From: CAVTYH01 sp963773875
GTDB lineage: Bacteria; Planctomycetota; Planctomycetia; Pirellulales; JADZDJ01
Direction: 5' to 3'
Assembly: GCA_963773875.1 (NCBI GenBank)
Contig: CAVZCV010000017.1
Coordinates: 1-64,000 of the forward strand
Length of the DNA stretch: 64,000 nucleotides
Shown here: piece after piece, positions 32,462 to 42,754 of the stretch
How positions within the stretch are numbered: the stretch's first letter is position 1
Layout: each line of letters starts with the position of its first letter
The notes under the pieces: model-generated
Told to the model about the DNA's origin: nothing
Database searches by the model: none
The model's input: only the letters and a program-made list of their open reading frames with translations
Position numbers and translations under genes: made by a program

Positions 32462-33897
32462 GGTTTGATCTCCGCTGCTTCGAGCGTCATATTGTGCTGC
32501 TTTTCATTATAACCCTTGTGCTGCACGAGTTCATACATGAGGTCTTTTCGTTCGCCAGCCGGCACGCGCGCTTGATATTGTGCCGTTTGATAATCGAAGA
32601 GGGTTGGCTCCAGCTGGCTGCGGAACCCCACATGGCCGGGATACGTGCGGCGGATTTCCACGTCGATGGGCTTGGTCGTGTAATTGCGAATGCTTTGGTC
32701 AAAAACAAAATGCTCGTCCCAGCCGGCGACCGAGGTGCGCTCCACGCGAACCACTTCGTTCCCGCCGACTTGCTGATAACGGTTGGCGCCATCCAAGCGC
32801 ACCCAAATGTTATCGCGAGTCGACTTCGTTTTGATGAGTTCAAAGATCACCTCGGGGTCCGCGCCGAGGTTGAGCTCGATTTTATCGCCGATCGGGATGT
32901 ATTTGATCGCTTGTTGCGTCAGGTACGATAAACCATCGCGGCCGTTCTCGCGGAACACACGCACGGTGCCATCCGGAAGCGGCGTCGTGCCGAGTTTCGA
33001 TTCTTTGTTGTTGGTGAGCAAATACATCCGCACGAGCTGATCGCCATATTCCTGCGGGCGATAGCGGTATTGAATTTTAAACGGCACGGTATGCCCCTCG
33101 AAGCTGCGCATGCGCTTCGACCAGCCGTTGGGAATGCTTTCGGTGCCTTCTACGCTGTAGATGAAATACTCGCTCAGGCCTTCTTTGATAATTTCCTTCG
33201 GAGCCGCAGCGGGGCTAGACGTGGCTGCGCCACCGAAGCCCGCCCCGGCTGGCATGGCCATTGCCTTGCGGGCAACATCGGCCCGCATTCTTCCCAACTG
33301 TTCCTCTTGCAGCTTGGAGACCTCGCTCATTGGAATCTGCGCCAGCTGGGCGATCTTCTCCACCAGATTGATCGTGCCCACCACCAGCCGGATTTGCGCA
33401 TCTTCGTATTCTTCGCCGCTGCGGTTGAACACGCGCACGAAGCCTTCGAAGTTCATCTTCGTTTCGTCTTTGTCGGCGATGCACAAGTAATCGGCACTCC
33501 AGGTGATGCCGCTGGTGAAATAGGTGATCTGGATGGTCGCTTCGCCGTCGAAATCGCTCTTCACGTTCCAGTACAGCATTTGCGGTTTGCTATGCGGAAA
33601 CGTGGTGTCGAGCACATCGAGCTTGTCGGGATTCGTCAAGAACTTGAGCTCCACCGAACTGGGATCGATCAACGTATTGGCCCAGGAGAACTGCAGCGGA
33701 TTCATGCCCTTTTTGAATGTCACGGTCCGCGTTTCGCGGACCAACGTGATGTCTTCGCTGTTGTAAATCGTCAGCTGCACCGTGTTCCGCTTCGGCACGG
33801 TCGAGAGATCGATGTTTTCGCCGTTGGCAAACAACTGATTCGCCTGAAACGACGCTGATGCAAGTGCGAGTGCGAATGCAATAAATCGAGTCTTCAT
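32458..33897 (-). CDS. DUF4139 domain secreted protein
   Basis: 479 residues with a signal peptide (FIAFALALASASFQANQLFA). The DUF4139 domain spans most of the protein: QLTIYNSEDITLVRETRTV, TYFTSGITWSADYLCIADKD, the C-terminal VRVERTSVAGWDEHFVFDQS and NYTTKPIDVEIRRTYPGHV. A variable alanine-rich linker (AMPAGAGFGGAATSSPAAAP) lies in the middle. The family is widespread in bacteria and archaea but has no proven function. It is the first gene of the three-gene operon and faces the divergent gene at 34081. Confidence 0.8.
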   Translation of the reverse strand: MKTRFIAFALALASASFQANQLFANGENIDLSTVPKRNTVQLTIYNSEDITLVRETRTVTFKKGMNPLQFSWANTLIDPSSVELKFLTNPDKLDVLDTTFPHSKPQMLYWNVKSDFDGEATIQITYFTSGITWSADYLCIADKDETKMNFEGFVRVFNRSGEEYEDAQIRLVVGTINLVEKIAQLAQIPMSEVSKLQEEQLGRMRADVARKAMAMPAGAGFGGAATSSPAAAPKEIIKEGLSEYFIYSVEGTESIPNGWSKRMRSFEGHTVPFKIQYRYRPQEYGDQLVRMYLLTNNKESKLGTTPLPDGTVRVFRENGRDGLSYLTQQAIKYIPIGDKIELNLGADPEVIFELIKTKSTRDNIWVRLDGANRYQQVGGNEVVRVERTSVAGWDEHFVFDQSIRNYTTKPIDVEIRRTYPGHVGFRSQLEPTLFDYQTAQYQARVPAGERKDLMYELVQHKGYNEKQHNMTLEAAEIKP

Positions 33898-34080
33898 TGG
33901 TAAACCAGGGTAATTCCGATGTGTATTGCGATTGAAAGTTGGACGCTACCGGGCTGGGATTAGTTCCCGGCCCAATTTTTCCGCAGTTTTGTCCTAATTT
34001 AGGCGTGTGCCGCTATTACCATGGATGAAGGCCCGCGAGGCGGCCAATTTCAGGGGAGTTCGCAATCGAGGAGCAAGAAA

Positions 34081-34476
34081 ATGCAGGCAGTACGCAGCAA
34101 TAAGAATCCATTGTGGCGATTGGTAATTGGTGCGTTGACAGTTGGCGGCCTCGTGCTGTCTGGCGGCGGCACGGCAATGGCCAAAGCGACGGCCGGCAAG
34201 AAAAAATCGGACGCGCCCCAGGTAATCCAGGGCACGGTGAAGGCAATCGACAAAGATTCGCTTACGGTGGAAGCAAAGAAAGGGGGATCGCGCGTTTTCA
34301 ACTTGAACGGCGACACAACCTATAAAATCAAAGGCAAGAAAGGCGCCGCCGATGAAACAGGCACTCGCACCGACATTAAAGACGGCGAGCGCGTGGCGGT
34401 CACCGCGAAAGGCGATCAGGCACAAACAGTATTGATCGAGCCCAAAGCAAAGAAAGAAAAGAAAAAGAACGCATAG
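34081..34476 (+). CDS. small secreted lysine-rich protein, DUF5666-like
   Basis: 131 residues from the ATG at 34081, with GAGGAGCAAG upstream. A signal peptide (LVIGALTVGGLVLSGGGTAMA) is followed by a short OB-like beta domain (IQGTVKAIDKDSLTVEAKKG, then GDTTYKIKG, then IKDGERVAVTAKGDQAQTVL). This pattern resembles DUF5666 or similar envelope domains. The C-terminus is strongly basic (KAKKEKKKNA). It lies 70 bases upstream of the ECF sigma factor on the same strand. Function is unknown. Confidence 0.6.
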   Translation: MQAVRSNKNPLWRLVIGALTVGGLVLSGGGTAMAKATAGKKKSDAPQVIQGTVKAIDKDSLTVEAKKGGSRVFNLNGDTTYKIKGKKGAADETGTRTDIKDGERVAVTAKGDQAQTVLIEPKAKKEKKKNA

Positions 34477-34545
34477 CCGGTTTGGCGTCCGCCCGAGCGG
34501 CCGGAGAACCGCTCGCGGCGGGCGACCGGCATCGGCTACCAATCT

Positions 34546-35085
34546 GTGAACGCATCTGACCAGGCAGCCGCTGAGGCCAGTAAACAATTGATGCTGCTCA
34601 TGGTGCAGCACCAGCGGGCTATTTTTTCGTTTATTTATTCGCTCGTGCCCAATCGCAGCGATGCAGAAGAACTGCTCCAAGAAACGAGCCTCGTGATATG
34701 CGAAAAGTTTGGTGAATTCAAACCGGGCACGAATTTCGTCGCTTGGGCCTGTCAGATTGCCTTATGGCGAGTGCGGGCCGCACGGCAGAAATTTGCGCGA
34801 GCCAAGATTCTGTTCGACGATGCATTGTTGGGGCGCGTGGCGGCGACATCGATCCGATTGCACGACGAATTGAGCGAACGGCATGCGGCACTGGAAAACT
34901 GCTTGGAAAAGCTCTCTCCGCGTCAGCGGCAATTCTTGATGACACGCTACGCCCCGGGTGGCAGTGTGGAAATGGCGGCGAAAGAGGCCGGCAGGTCGAT
35001 CGATGCAGCGTACAAAGCACTTGGGCGAATTCGCAAATTGCTCTTTGATTGCGTTAACCAGCAACTTGCGCTGCGAGGGGTGTGA
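34546..35085 (+). CDS. ECF-type RNA polymerase sigma factor (Rhodopirellula/Verrucomicrobium-type)
   Basis: 179 residues from the GTG at 34546. Region 2 is AIFSFIYSLVPNRSDAEELL followed by TNFVAWACQIALWRVR. Region 4 is CLEKLSPRQRQFLMTRYAPG and MAAKEAGRSIDAAYKALGRI, fitting the group of sigma factors that pair with FecR/LamG proteins in planctomycetes. It directs RNA polymerase to a small regulon, presumably controlled by the downstream membrane protein. The stop overlaps the ATG of the next gene (TGATG), so the two are coupled. The frame is intact. Confidence 0.9.
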   Translation: MNASDQAAAEASKQLMLLMVQHQRAIFSFIYSLVPNRSDAEELLQETSLVICEKFGEFKPGTNFVAWACQIALWRVRAARQKFARAKILFDDALLGRVAATSIRLHDELSERHAALENCLEKLSPRQRQFLMTRYAPGGSVEMAAKEAGRSIDAAYKALGRIRKLLFDCVNQQLALRGV

Positions 35086-36677
35086 TGAGTTTAACTGACC
35101 GCGAACATCAGGAGCTGGCCGAACTGCTCGACGCGGTCGTGGATCGCGACCTGTCAGATGCTCAGCGGCAGCGGCTTACCGAGATTCTCAGTGCGTCAGA
35201 AACGGCCCGTGAAATGTATGTGCGGTCGCTTGGCTTATCGGCGAGTCTGCTGGAATATGCCGTCGAAGCGCCAATTGCTGTTCGCACCACTCAAATGCCA
35301 ACAGCAGAATCTCAAAGAAACTCGCGTCGCTGGTGGGTCTTTGGCGTCATTGCAACGACGGCAGCCGTTATCCTCGTTGCTGTTGTCTTGCACGGATTCG
35401 GCGACGCCGACGCAGATGCGGAAGCCAACGAGCTAGCCGCCCAAATCACGGGCCTGGCCGATTGCATTTGGGCCGATGCCGCGCTCGCTCCGGTCTTGGG
35501 CGATGCGCTCACGCACGGCCAGCAACTGAATTTGCAAAGCGGCACGGTAGAAATCACTTTCGACAGCGGCGCGCAAGTGACGCTCGAAGGTCCCGCGCGG
35601 CTCGATTTGAATTCCGCGTGGGAGGCGACGCTGCATCACGGCAAATTGCGCGGAAGTGCCGGCTGAAGCCATAGGATTTGCGATTCAAAGCGCGATGGTG
35701 GACGTTGTCGATCTGGGCAAAGAATTCGGCATGACGGTGGATGCCGACGGCGCGACCGACGTTTGCGCGCTCGACGGCGCCGTCGAAGCCACGCCCCGCG
35801 AAGCCAGTCACGAGGACACCGCGAAATTCGTGCTCAAATCGCAGGGCGCTCGCCGTTTCAATCGCACAGGGAGTGAGGAAATCAAGAATACGGCTGGCGT
35901 GCTGGCGAAGTTCAAACAACCCTCCAAGCTTGAACGGCTCGCGAAATCGGCCAGGCACGTGCACTGGTCTTTCGATGAAGCCGATGGCGCACAGCGCGGG
36001 CCAACGGATCGTGGAACGCCGTGGGCGATTTGTCTGCGGTCATCGAAACGTCCAGCAGCATCGAGCAGGCTGAACCGCGCATCGGCGGACGATTCAAAGG
36101 CGCGCTTCGCTTCGACGGCCATTTATATGCCCATGCCACGGTGTCGGGCTTTTCAAACCGCGCGGCCCACACCGTGGCATTCTGGGTCCGCATTCCAAGC
36201 GACACGCCGATTGACAATAGCGCACCGATCGTCGCTTGGATGACAACGGCCCAAGAGCCTTCGCGTGCACAGCCGGTCGAAATCAGCTTGAACACCGCGC
36301 CAGCGCAAGGTCCGGTCGGCGCGCTGCGAACGGAGATCGGCCGCATCACCATCATTGGTACGACGAACTTGCGCGACGGCCAGTGGCATCATCTGGCGGT
36401 AGTGATTGTGCCACGCAACATCGGCAAGCAGCGTTGGCACGTGCGGCAATATGTGGACGGGCGCCTCGAGGAGGGCACTGCGAAAGTCGCCAAAAAAGGC
36501 CGGGCCGACGCCGTGGACGGGCCCGCCGACGATATTGTTTGGCTGGGCTGTGAAGCTGGAAAGACGTCGCCCGATCAGAAAATGTTCCGTGGCGAACTCG
36601 ACGAACTGTTCATTGCCGACCGCGCGCTTCCACCGTCACAGATCGATGAGTTGTTCAAAGAAAACATCGGGCCATGA
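35085..36677 (+). CDS. FecR-like membrane protein with LamG domain (putative anti-sigma), two frameshifts
   Basis: The start at 35085 overlaps the sigma-factor stop. The N-terminal cytoplasmic part (EHQELAELLDAVVDRDLSDA) is anti-sigma-like. It is followed by a membrane helix (WWVFGVIATTAAVILVAVVL), a FecR-type domain (QSGTVEITFDSGAQVTLEGP) and a LamG-like jelly-roll (RFKGALRFDGHLYAHATVSG, GQWHHLAVVIVPRN, FRGELDELFIADRALPPSQI). The frame changes near 35655 (KLR joins VPAEAIGFAIQSA) and near 36010 (TPW joins GDLSAVIETSS). Total about 530 residues. This layout is typical for planctomycete sigma-linked sensors, with the outer domain perhaps sensing carbohydrate or envelope state. Confidence 0.82.
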
Positions 36678-36681
36678 GCGG

Positions 36682-37029
36682 ATGAAACTTAGCAGGAGAT
36701 TCATTGTCATTGGCGTACTAGCCTCGGCGCTTGTGGGCGGTGGCTTTTTAGCACGCGAACAAATGTACCGCGCGGAAATCGGCGCGATTTTCGCCGTGGG
36801 GGCGTTGAGCCCCGTGCTCGAACATCATCAATCTGCGGATCTCTATGATCCGGATAAAACCGCTCAAATCGAGCGTGAAATGCACGAACTCCAGAGCGAA
36901 CTTGATGCCAAGGCAATATTTTGGCGCATCATAATGATCGCGCTGTTTAGTGGTGGCGGAGTTCTGTTCTTAATAGGTATTTGGCGGTGGTGGAAAATTT
37001 GGCAGCTAACCAAAGTGGCAGTCTCATGA
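36682..37029 (+). CDS. small two-helix membrane protein
   Basis: 115 residues from the ATG at 36682, five bases after the previous stop. An N-terminal helix (FIVIGVLASALVGGGFLA) and a C-terminal helix (IIMIALFSGGGVLFLIGIW) flank a polar loop with a heptad-like run (QIEREMHELQSELDAK) that could form a short coiled coil. The stop overlaps the next gene's start by four bases. It belongs to the sigma-factor operon. No known family. Confidence 0.6.
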   Translation: MKLSRRFIVIGVLASALVGGGFLAREQMYRAEIGAIFAVGALSPVLEHHQSADLYDPDKTAQIEREMHELQSELDAKAIFWRIIMIALFSGGGVLFLIGIWRWWKIWQLTKVAVS

Positions 37030-38204
37030 GACCGAAGAGATTCATCGCAATTTTGCTCACGCTTTTGATTCCGTTGCCAAGTGCCTTGGCCGGCGACGAA
37101 GAATCTCAATCGCCATCTGCGGACATCGTCGTCAAATTGTCGATTTCCGCTGATCGGTACGATCCGATGGCTCTTTCTGGCGCAACCGTAAAATGCAGCG
37201 TCGAGAACAAATCGAAACAGCCGATCGAAGTGCCCGTGGGATACGATGGCACCGCTGTTCGGCTTTGCGGCAAGGCTCCCGCGATGATTTGGGCGGAAAC
37301 GCTCAGCATCAGTCTTTGGCATCCCGGTCCCACTCCCGGCGGCGGTCGCCCAGGAATGGTTTCCAAGCCGCCGAAACTCGACCAAAAGCAAGTGCTGCCG
37401 GGCCAACAACAAGTTGTATTCGAACTGCCCCTCGATGCTGTGCTCTTGAACAAAAAATTGCCGCAAACCGAGACGTCGATCCATCGCGATTGGTATTGGA
37501 GCTGGCCGGCACGCTCCTCGCCGCCGCATACGCCAATCCATCTTGCACGCGGCGATGGATTCGCAGATCAAACGTCGCTGTGGGCGGTCATCGAGATTGC
37601 TGGAAAATCGCTGAGCAGTGAAATGGTAGCGCTCAAGGTTCGATCGGGCTCCGCGAAAGATCCAAAAGCAACCGGTCCAGCCGCCGACAAAGCAGAGACG
37701 AAAGGCAAGCAATCGAACGGCGTCCCTCTGAATCAACTTCCGCGAAGGCTAACTGCAGCGGTCCGGACAAAATTTCCCAACGTAGAGATTCTCGAAGCGA
37801 CTAAAGAGCCATACACTCCGGCGATGATGGATACAGAAAGCTGGGGACTTACCGTGAAAGATGGCGATCGTCGATTTGAATTGGGCATCCTTAGTATTTC
37901 CGGTAGTTATCAAGTCAATCAGATTCGAGATCAGATCGCGCTTGCCGATGTGCCCAAGCCGGCGCTCGAGGCCCTGGCGGCGAAGTATCCCGGCGCAAAG
38001 ATTGACGCGGCCTGGAAAACAATGTCCGGACTCATATCGCTGCCGGCGGGAAAAACGAAGCCGCCGGATATTGAATTAGACATTGTCACTGCCGACCGCC
38101 GCAGCCTGCATGTCAATTTCACTCCTGAGCTACGTCAATCCGCCAGCGGCGAATTCGAACCCAAAGCGGAAAAGATGGTCTTCGGTTGGGAATCGGAGCG
38201 GTGA
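37026..38204 (+). CDS. secreted protein with PepSY-like repeats
   Basis: 392 residues from the ATG at 37026, which overlaps the upstream stop (ATGA). A signal peptide (FIAILLTLLIPLPSALA) leads into a beta-rich domain (VKLSISADRYDPMALSGATV). After a low-complexity linker (about residues 215-240), the C-terminal part has two PepSY-like units (RLTAAVRTKFPNVEILEATK and ALEALAAKYPGAKIDAAWKT). Such repeats occur in envelope proteins that inhibit peptidases or sense stress. It closes the ECF-sigma operon, suggesting an envelope-stress role, which is inferred from position only. Confidence 0.6.
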   Translation: MRPKRFIAILLTLLIPLPSALAGDEESQSPSADIVVKLSISADRYDPMALSGATVKCSVENKSKQPIEVPVGYDGTAVRLCGKAPAMIWAETLSISLWHPGPTPGGGRPGMVSKPPKLDQKQVLPGQQQVVFELPLDAVLLNKKLPQTETSIHRDWYWSWPARSSPPHTPIHLARGDGFADQTSLWAVIEIAGKSLSSEMVALKVRSGSAKDPKATGPAADKAETKGKQSNGVPLNQLPRRLTAAVRTKFPNVEILEATKEPYTPAMMDTESWGLTVKDGDRRFELGILSISGSYQVNQIRDQIALADVPKPALEALAAKYPGAKIDAAWKTMSGLISLPAGKTKPPDIELDIVTADRRSLHVNFTPELRQSASGEFEPKAEKMVFGWESER

Positions 38205-38335
38205 AAAGAGAGTCGCGCCGAGAAAACTAGCGCAAGGGGCTGCGATTTCAAAAGGCGGCGAGCGCCGTGCAATCGAATCGGCACGGTCCCGACTATGCCG
38301 GGACGCTTCGGGCTATTCAATTCCAGTGACGTCGG

Positions 38336-40455
38336 TTAGTGGCCGGTTGCTTTCACACCTTGGATCGATTCGTGGCCGCTAAGAAGTGGCCAAGCGAACG
38401 AGTACGCCGCGACGCAAATGAAGCACGTAAACGGCATCCAGAAGGCAGCCGACATGTTGTAGACGTCGCCTAAATGGCCCATGAATTTTGGCATGAGTGC
38501 GCCACCGGTGATTGACATGACGATGAACGCCGAGGCTTTCTTTTTCGACTGCGATCCTAAGCCGTAAATGCCCAGCGCGAATATCGTCGGGAACATGATC
38601 GACATAAAGAAATAACTCACGAAGACGCAGACGACAGAAACCCAGCCCAACTGGCCGATGATGAGCGCACAAACACCGACGTTCAACAGTGCGTACAGGC
38701 CCAGCGTTTTGTGTGCGGAGAATCTTTTCAGCAGCCAGGCGCCGGAAATTCGCCCCAACAGGAAGAAGCAAAAGGCGATGGACGATAAGAAGCTCGCGCC
38801 CTTATCGCTGATCGCCAGAATGCTGTCGTGATACGGCAACACGCCCGGCAGCGAATCTTCCAGCACCAATCGATGGAGCCGCAAGATGGAATGATCGCTC
38901 TTCTGTTCCTGACCGGCGAGTTCGGAGGCTTGCTCGCTCGTTTTTTGACTGAAACTCACGCCGGCAAAGCGCTTTGCATCGTAGAACTCCGGTTTGTTGT
39001 CTTTATTTCCAGGCTTGTTGCCAATCTCTTGTCGGATGATGCGATTGAGCTCGCTCACCAGTTTCTTCTGCAGCGGCTCGCTGACCGGGCTCCCATCCTT
39101 ATATTCAGCAAGCATCGAAATTGCATCGTCGTTGGGATGGTCCGAGGCCGCAGGCACTCCCGTCACTGGCGCTGTTTTCGCTTCGGCAGGGGGCGATGGC
39201 GGCGCGGTCGTCACAGGGTTGGGAGTCACTTCGGCGGGAGTTTCCGGTGGTCGAGATAGTTGGCTATTGACGAATTCCGCCACAGCATCGGGCTTGGTTT
39301 TCAGCCAGGTGGCGAGCGCGGGAAAATCTTTAACTTCATTGGGAGCAATGGCCGTTCGGGTCTCAATCCAGTTCCAATCTTTAAGCACGCTGGAGTTCCA
39401 CGATTGCGGCAGCTCCGGCACCATGGCGTAGCCGTTGCTCTTATCGACCGTCATGCTATTGATGAAGAAGCTGAAAATGCCCGCCTGCGCAGCGACATAC
39501 AAGAACTGCGCAATTGTCGCCCCGGAAAAGTGCGGGTGCGCCAAATGCTGTGCGTTGTCACTGTTCTGGCGAAGGGAATTAAGAGCGGAAGTGTTAACAC
39601 CACGAGTGCCGCGATCACGAGCGAGTAAACTTTCTCGATTTTTGCCTCAGGCACTACATCGAGACTCGGCAAAATTGTATGCAGCACTAAATAGATCGAA
39701 AGACCCAGCGCCGCGACGTTCAAGAACATCATCGCCAGGATCAGACCGCGATTTCGATCTTTGGCCACCCGCGTCGCCGCACCACCTTCATCGGTATGGT
39801 ATTCGTCCTCAACTTTCACATCCGGCACGGGTGCGCGGAAAAACATGATCGCAATTATCAGTACGATAATGCCCACTCCCAAGTAGGGAATGAACAGTTG
39901 GCCGTGCGCTTTTTCGACGCCGCCTTCGGAATAGAAATAAGCTCCGCCGACAATCGGGCCGAAGATCCAACCAATTCCGTTGCACGATTGGGCCAGGTTA
40001 ATGCGGCTCGCACCATACTCCTTCGGACCTAGCACCGTGGTGTAAGGATTCGCCACGGTTTCCAGCACCGTCAGTCCCATCGCAATTACGCAGACGCCCA
40101 ACAGGAACGCCCAGAATTGCGAAATCTGTGTGGCAGGCATGAACCAGAATCCGCCGAGCGCCACAAGGATCAACCCAAAGATGATGCCACCTTTGTAGCC
40201 AATTTGCCGCGTCAGCAATCCCGCGGGCAGTGCCATCAACGCGTAGCCCATATAATGGGCAAATTGCACCCAAGCCGACTGCGCTTTCGTAAGACCAAGC
40301 TGGTCTTGAAAGTGCTTGTCCATGGTGTCGATCATCCCGTTGCAGAATCCCCAAATCAGAAACAGCGAGCTCACCAGCCCAAAAGTGAAGGCAAGATTCT
40401 TGCCATCGACGGTGAAAAGTCCCTTCTTCGCCAGCGGCTGATTTCCAGTAGACAT
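38336..40455 (-). CDS. MFS sugar transporter (FucP/GluP type) with a long insertion, one frameshift
   Basis: Start at the ATG at 40455. The N-terminal half is a standard sugar:H+ symporter (FGLVSSLFLIWGFCNGMIDT, HYMGYALMALPAGLLTRQIG, NPYTTVLGPKEYGASRINLA). The C-terminal half has FCFFLLGRISGAWLLKRFSA and PTIFALGIYGLGSQSKKKAS. Between them lie two additional hydrophobic segments (LILAMMFLNVAALGLSIYLV, VYSLVIAALVVLTLPLLIPF). A polar region of about 190 residues rich in Pro/Thr/Ala (TPAEVTPNPVTTAPPSPPAE) then sits after the next helix. Total about 706 residues against about 430 for the family. The frame changes near 39575 (ending FAR, then SDNAQHLAHPHFSGATIAQF). The neighbouring beta-glucosidase fits uptake of released sugars. 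Confidence 0.85.
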
Positions 40456-40622
40456 TCCTGGCTCACTCCCCGTGTGTTGGACGACGCGAAACGGCGGGCG
40501 TTGCGATCGATACCGCTCAGAACAAAACTCTGACAGGCCCCGAATCCTGCCAAGTTGAAGTGGATTGGGCCATATTATCGTGACCTTGCGATTCGTCAAT
40601 GAACAGCGCTATTTTTAACGCC

Positions 40623-42463
40623 TTAATAGCTTAAACCATAGCCGTATGGAAATTGAGCGTCCTTTTCGCGCGGGTCGCCGGCGCATACGCCCGCCTGATC
40701 CATACTCTTTGGCCAGGTGCGCGGAAGTTTGCCGGTAAACTTGACATCGCCGAAAAGCACATCGGCAACGCCCTGACCTTCCGTGCCCGGCAGCCAGGCG
40801 GCGACAATGGCATCGCTGGAACTAAGCGCTCCGCCAAGAACGAGCGGCCGGCCGGATAGCAAAATGGTGATGACCGGCGCCACGGCCAATTCCGCATTGT
40901 GAATGGTTGTTAAGTCGGAATCAGCAAGTGCCAAGTCTTTGCGGTCCCCTTTGCCTTCCGCGTAGGGTTGTTCGCCGATGACGACAATTGTGACGTCGGC
41001 GCCGTCTCGCCGGTGCCATCGGCCGAATACGTCACGTTCGTGTCTTTCGAGACGGCCGCCTTGATGGCAGAAAGAATCGTCGTGCCGCCTTTCGTCACCG
41101 GTCCCGGCTTGCCTTGCCAATCGATGGTCCAACCGCCGCATTGGATACCGAGATCGTCCGCCGCTTTGCCCGCCACGTGCAGATGCTTGATGCTCTTGGA
41201 AATTGGCAGGGCGTTCCTGCCATTCTTCAGCAGCACCAGCGATTGCTGCACGCACTTCCGGGCGATTTCGCGATGTTCGGCGGAGCCGATGCTGGCGAGG
41301 CGACTTGGATCGCTACCAGGTTGATCGAACAGATTCGTTTTCATCTTCACGCGTAGAATCCGGCGCACGGCATCGTCAATGCGCGCCTGGGGCACTTTGC
41401 CTTCGTCGACAAGTTCTTTGAGCAGCGTGATGAACTCGACGTAATTATTTTTTTGGCCCGGTCCGTTGGGAACCATGATCATGTCGAGGCCGGCGTTGAT
41501 CGATTTCTCAATATCGCTTTTGTAGTTCGGGCCGAGCTGATCGATGGCGGCCCAATCGGAAATCAAAAAGCCATCAAAGCCGAGTTCGCCTTTGAGCACG
41601 TCGGTCAACAGAAATTTATTGCCGTGCATCTTCTGGCCGTTCCAACTGTTGTAGGAAACCATGATAGTTCCCGTGCCGGCTCTGATGGCGGCGATATAAC
41701 CTGGCAAGTGGATTTTGCGAAGCGTGGCTTCATCGCATTCGGTGTTGCCTTGATCTTTGCCGTCGCTGGTGCCGCCATCGCCCACGAAATGTTTGGCGCA
41801 AGCGACGACAGATTTGGCATCCGCGAGATTTGCGCCTTGCAATCCACGCACGGCTGCGGCGCCCAGCGATTCCGCGAGTTCCGGCGTTTCGCCGAAACTT
41901 TCATAAGTACGACCCCAGCGCGGATTCCGCGCTACCGCAATGCACGGCGCGAACGCCCAGCGGATACCGGTCGCGGAAACTTCCTCCGCCGTCGCACGGG
42001 CCGCTTGTTCGACGAGTTCAGGATTCCGCGTAGCGCCCAGGCCAATGTTGTGCGGGAAGATGACTGCGCCATCCACATTGTTGTGACCATGTACGGCATC
42101 GATGCCATAAAGAATTGGAATCTTCAAGCGCGTTTGCAGTGCGTGCGATTGAAATTCATCGTGCAGCGCGGCCCAGAATTTGGCGGTGTTGTCTTTCGGG
42201 TCAGACCCACCGCCGCTGAGCACGGAGCCGAGAAAATACTTGGCGACATCGGCCTTGTTCTTCAGGGCATTGGAATCGACCTGCGTCATCTGGCCGATTT
42301 TCTCATCGAGCGTCATTTGCGCGAGCAGCACATCCACTTTGGCATTAACGTCGGTTTCATTGCGCTCGGCAGCAGAAGTATGGTTTCCAACAAGCAATGA
42401 TTTCAAAAATAGCGTGCTCAGAGCGGTAAAAATCAAAAGCCGGCGACAAACAATTCTTCTCAT
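40623..42463 (-). CDS. bglX: secreted beta-glucosidase, glycoside hydrolase family 3, one frameshift
   Basis: From the ATG at 42463, about 613 residues with a signal peptide (LLIFTALSTLFLKSLLVGNH). GH3 landmarks: LLAQMTLDEKIGQMTQVDSN, ILYGIDAVHGHNNVDGAVIF, NPRWGRTYESFGETPELAES, KHFVGDGGT, and the nucleophile Asp in GFDGFLISDWAAID. The C-terminal GH3 domain includes SLVLLKNGRNALPI. After a frame change near 41010 it continues as DGADVTIVVIGEQPYAEGKG and AWLPGTEGQGVADVLFGDVK, ending PYGYGLSY. No fibronectin-type domain follows, so it is a short form. It would release glucose from beta-glucans or oligosaccharides in the periplasm, next to the MFS sugar transporter. Symbol by similarity only. Confidence 0.88.
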
Positions 42464-42754
42464 GATTCGACTCAAGGATGCGGTGTGTATGTGTGCGGCA
42501 AGGCTTTACATCATGGCTAAGACGCAGATGAATCGCCAGAGTCGACCCCCCGAAAATGGACGCCGCACTCTTCCCGCGCCCCGCAACGCTCCTTGCCCAC
42601 GCGTCATCCGCTGCGGTCTCGCCAGCTCACCGCCGCGTGATCCATCTGGAATCCGCTGCCTGTAAATTGCCAGGCAACTTGCGCTGGCGGACCGAAATTT
42701 GATCGCGATCTATTTCAAAAAAACTCCGGCGTGGCCCGGAAATCCCGTGTCGAA

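Noticed and set aside
33070..33858. Open frame of 262 codons opposite DUF4139
   Set aside because: Antisense shadow caused by the high GC content; the minus-strand gene has clear family motifs and operon overlaps.
41453..42400. Open frame of 315 codons opposite the GH3 gene
   Set aside because: Antisense to conserved GH3 motifs; no signal peptide or domain.
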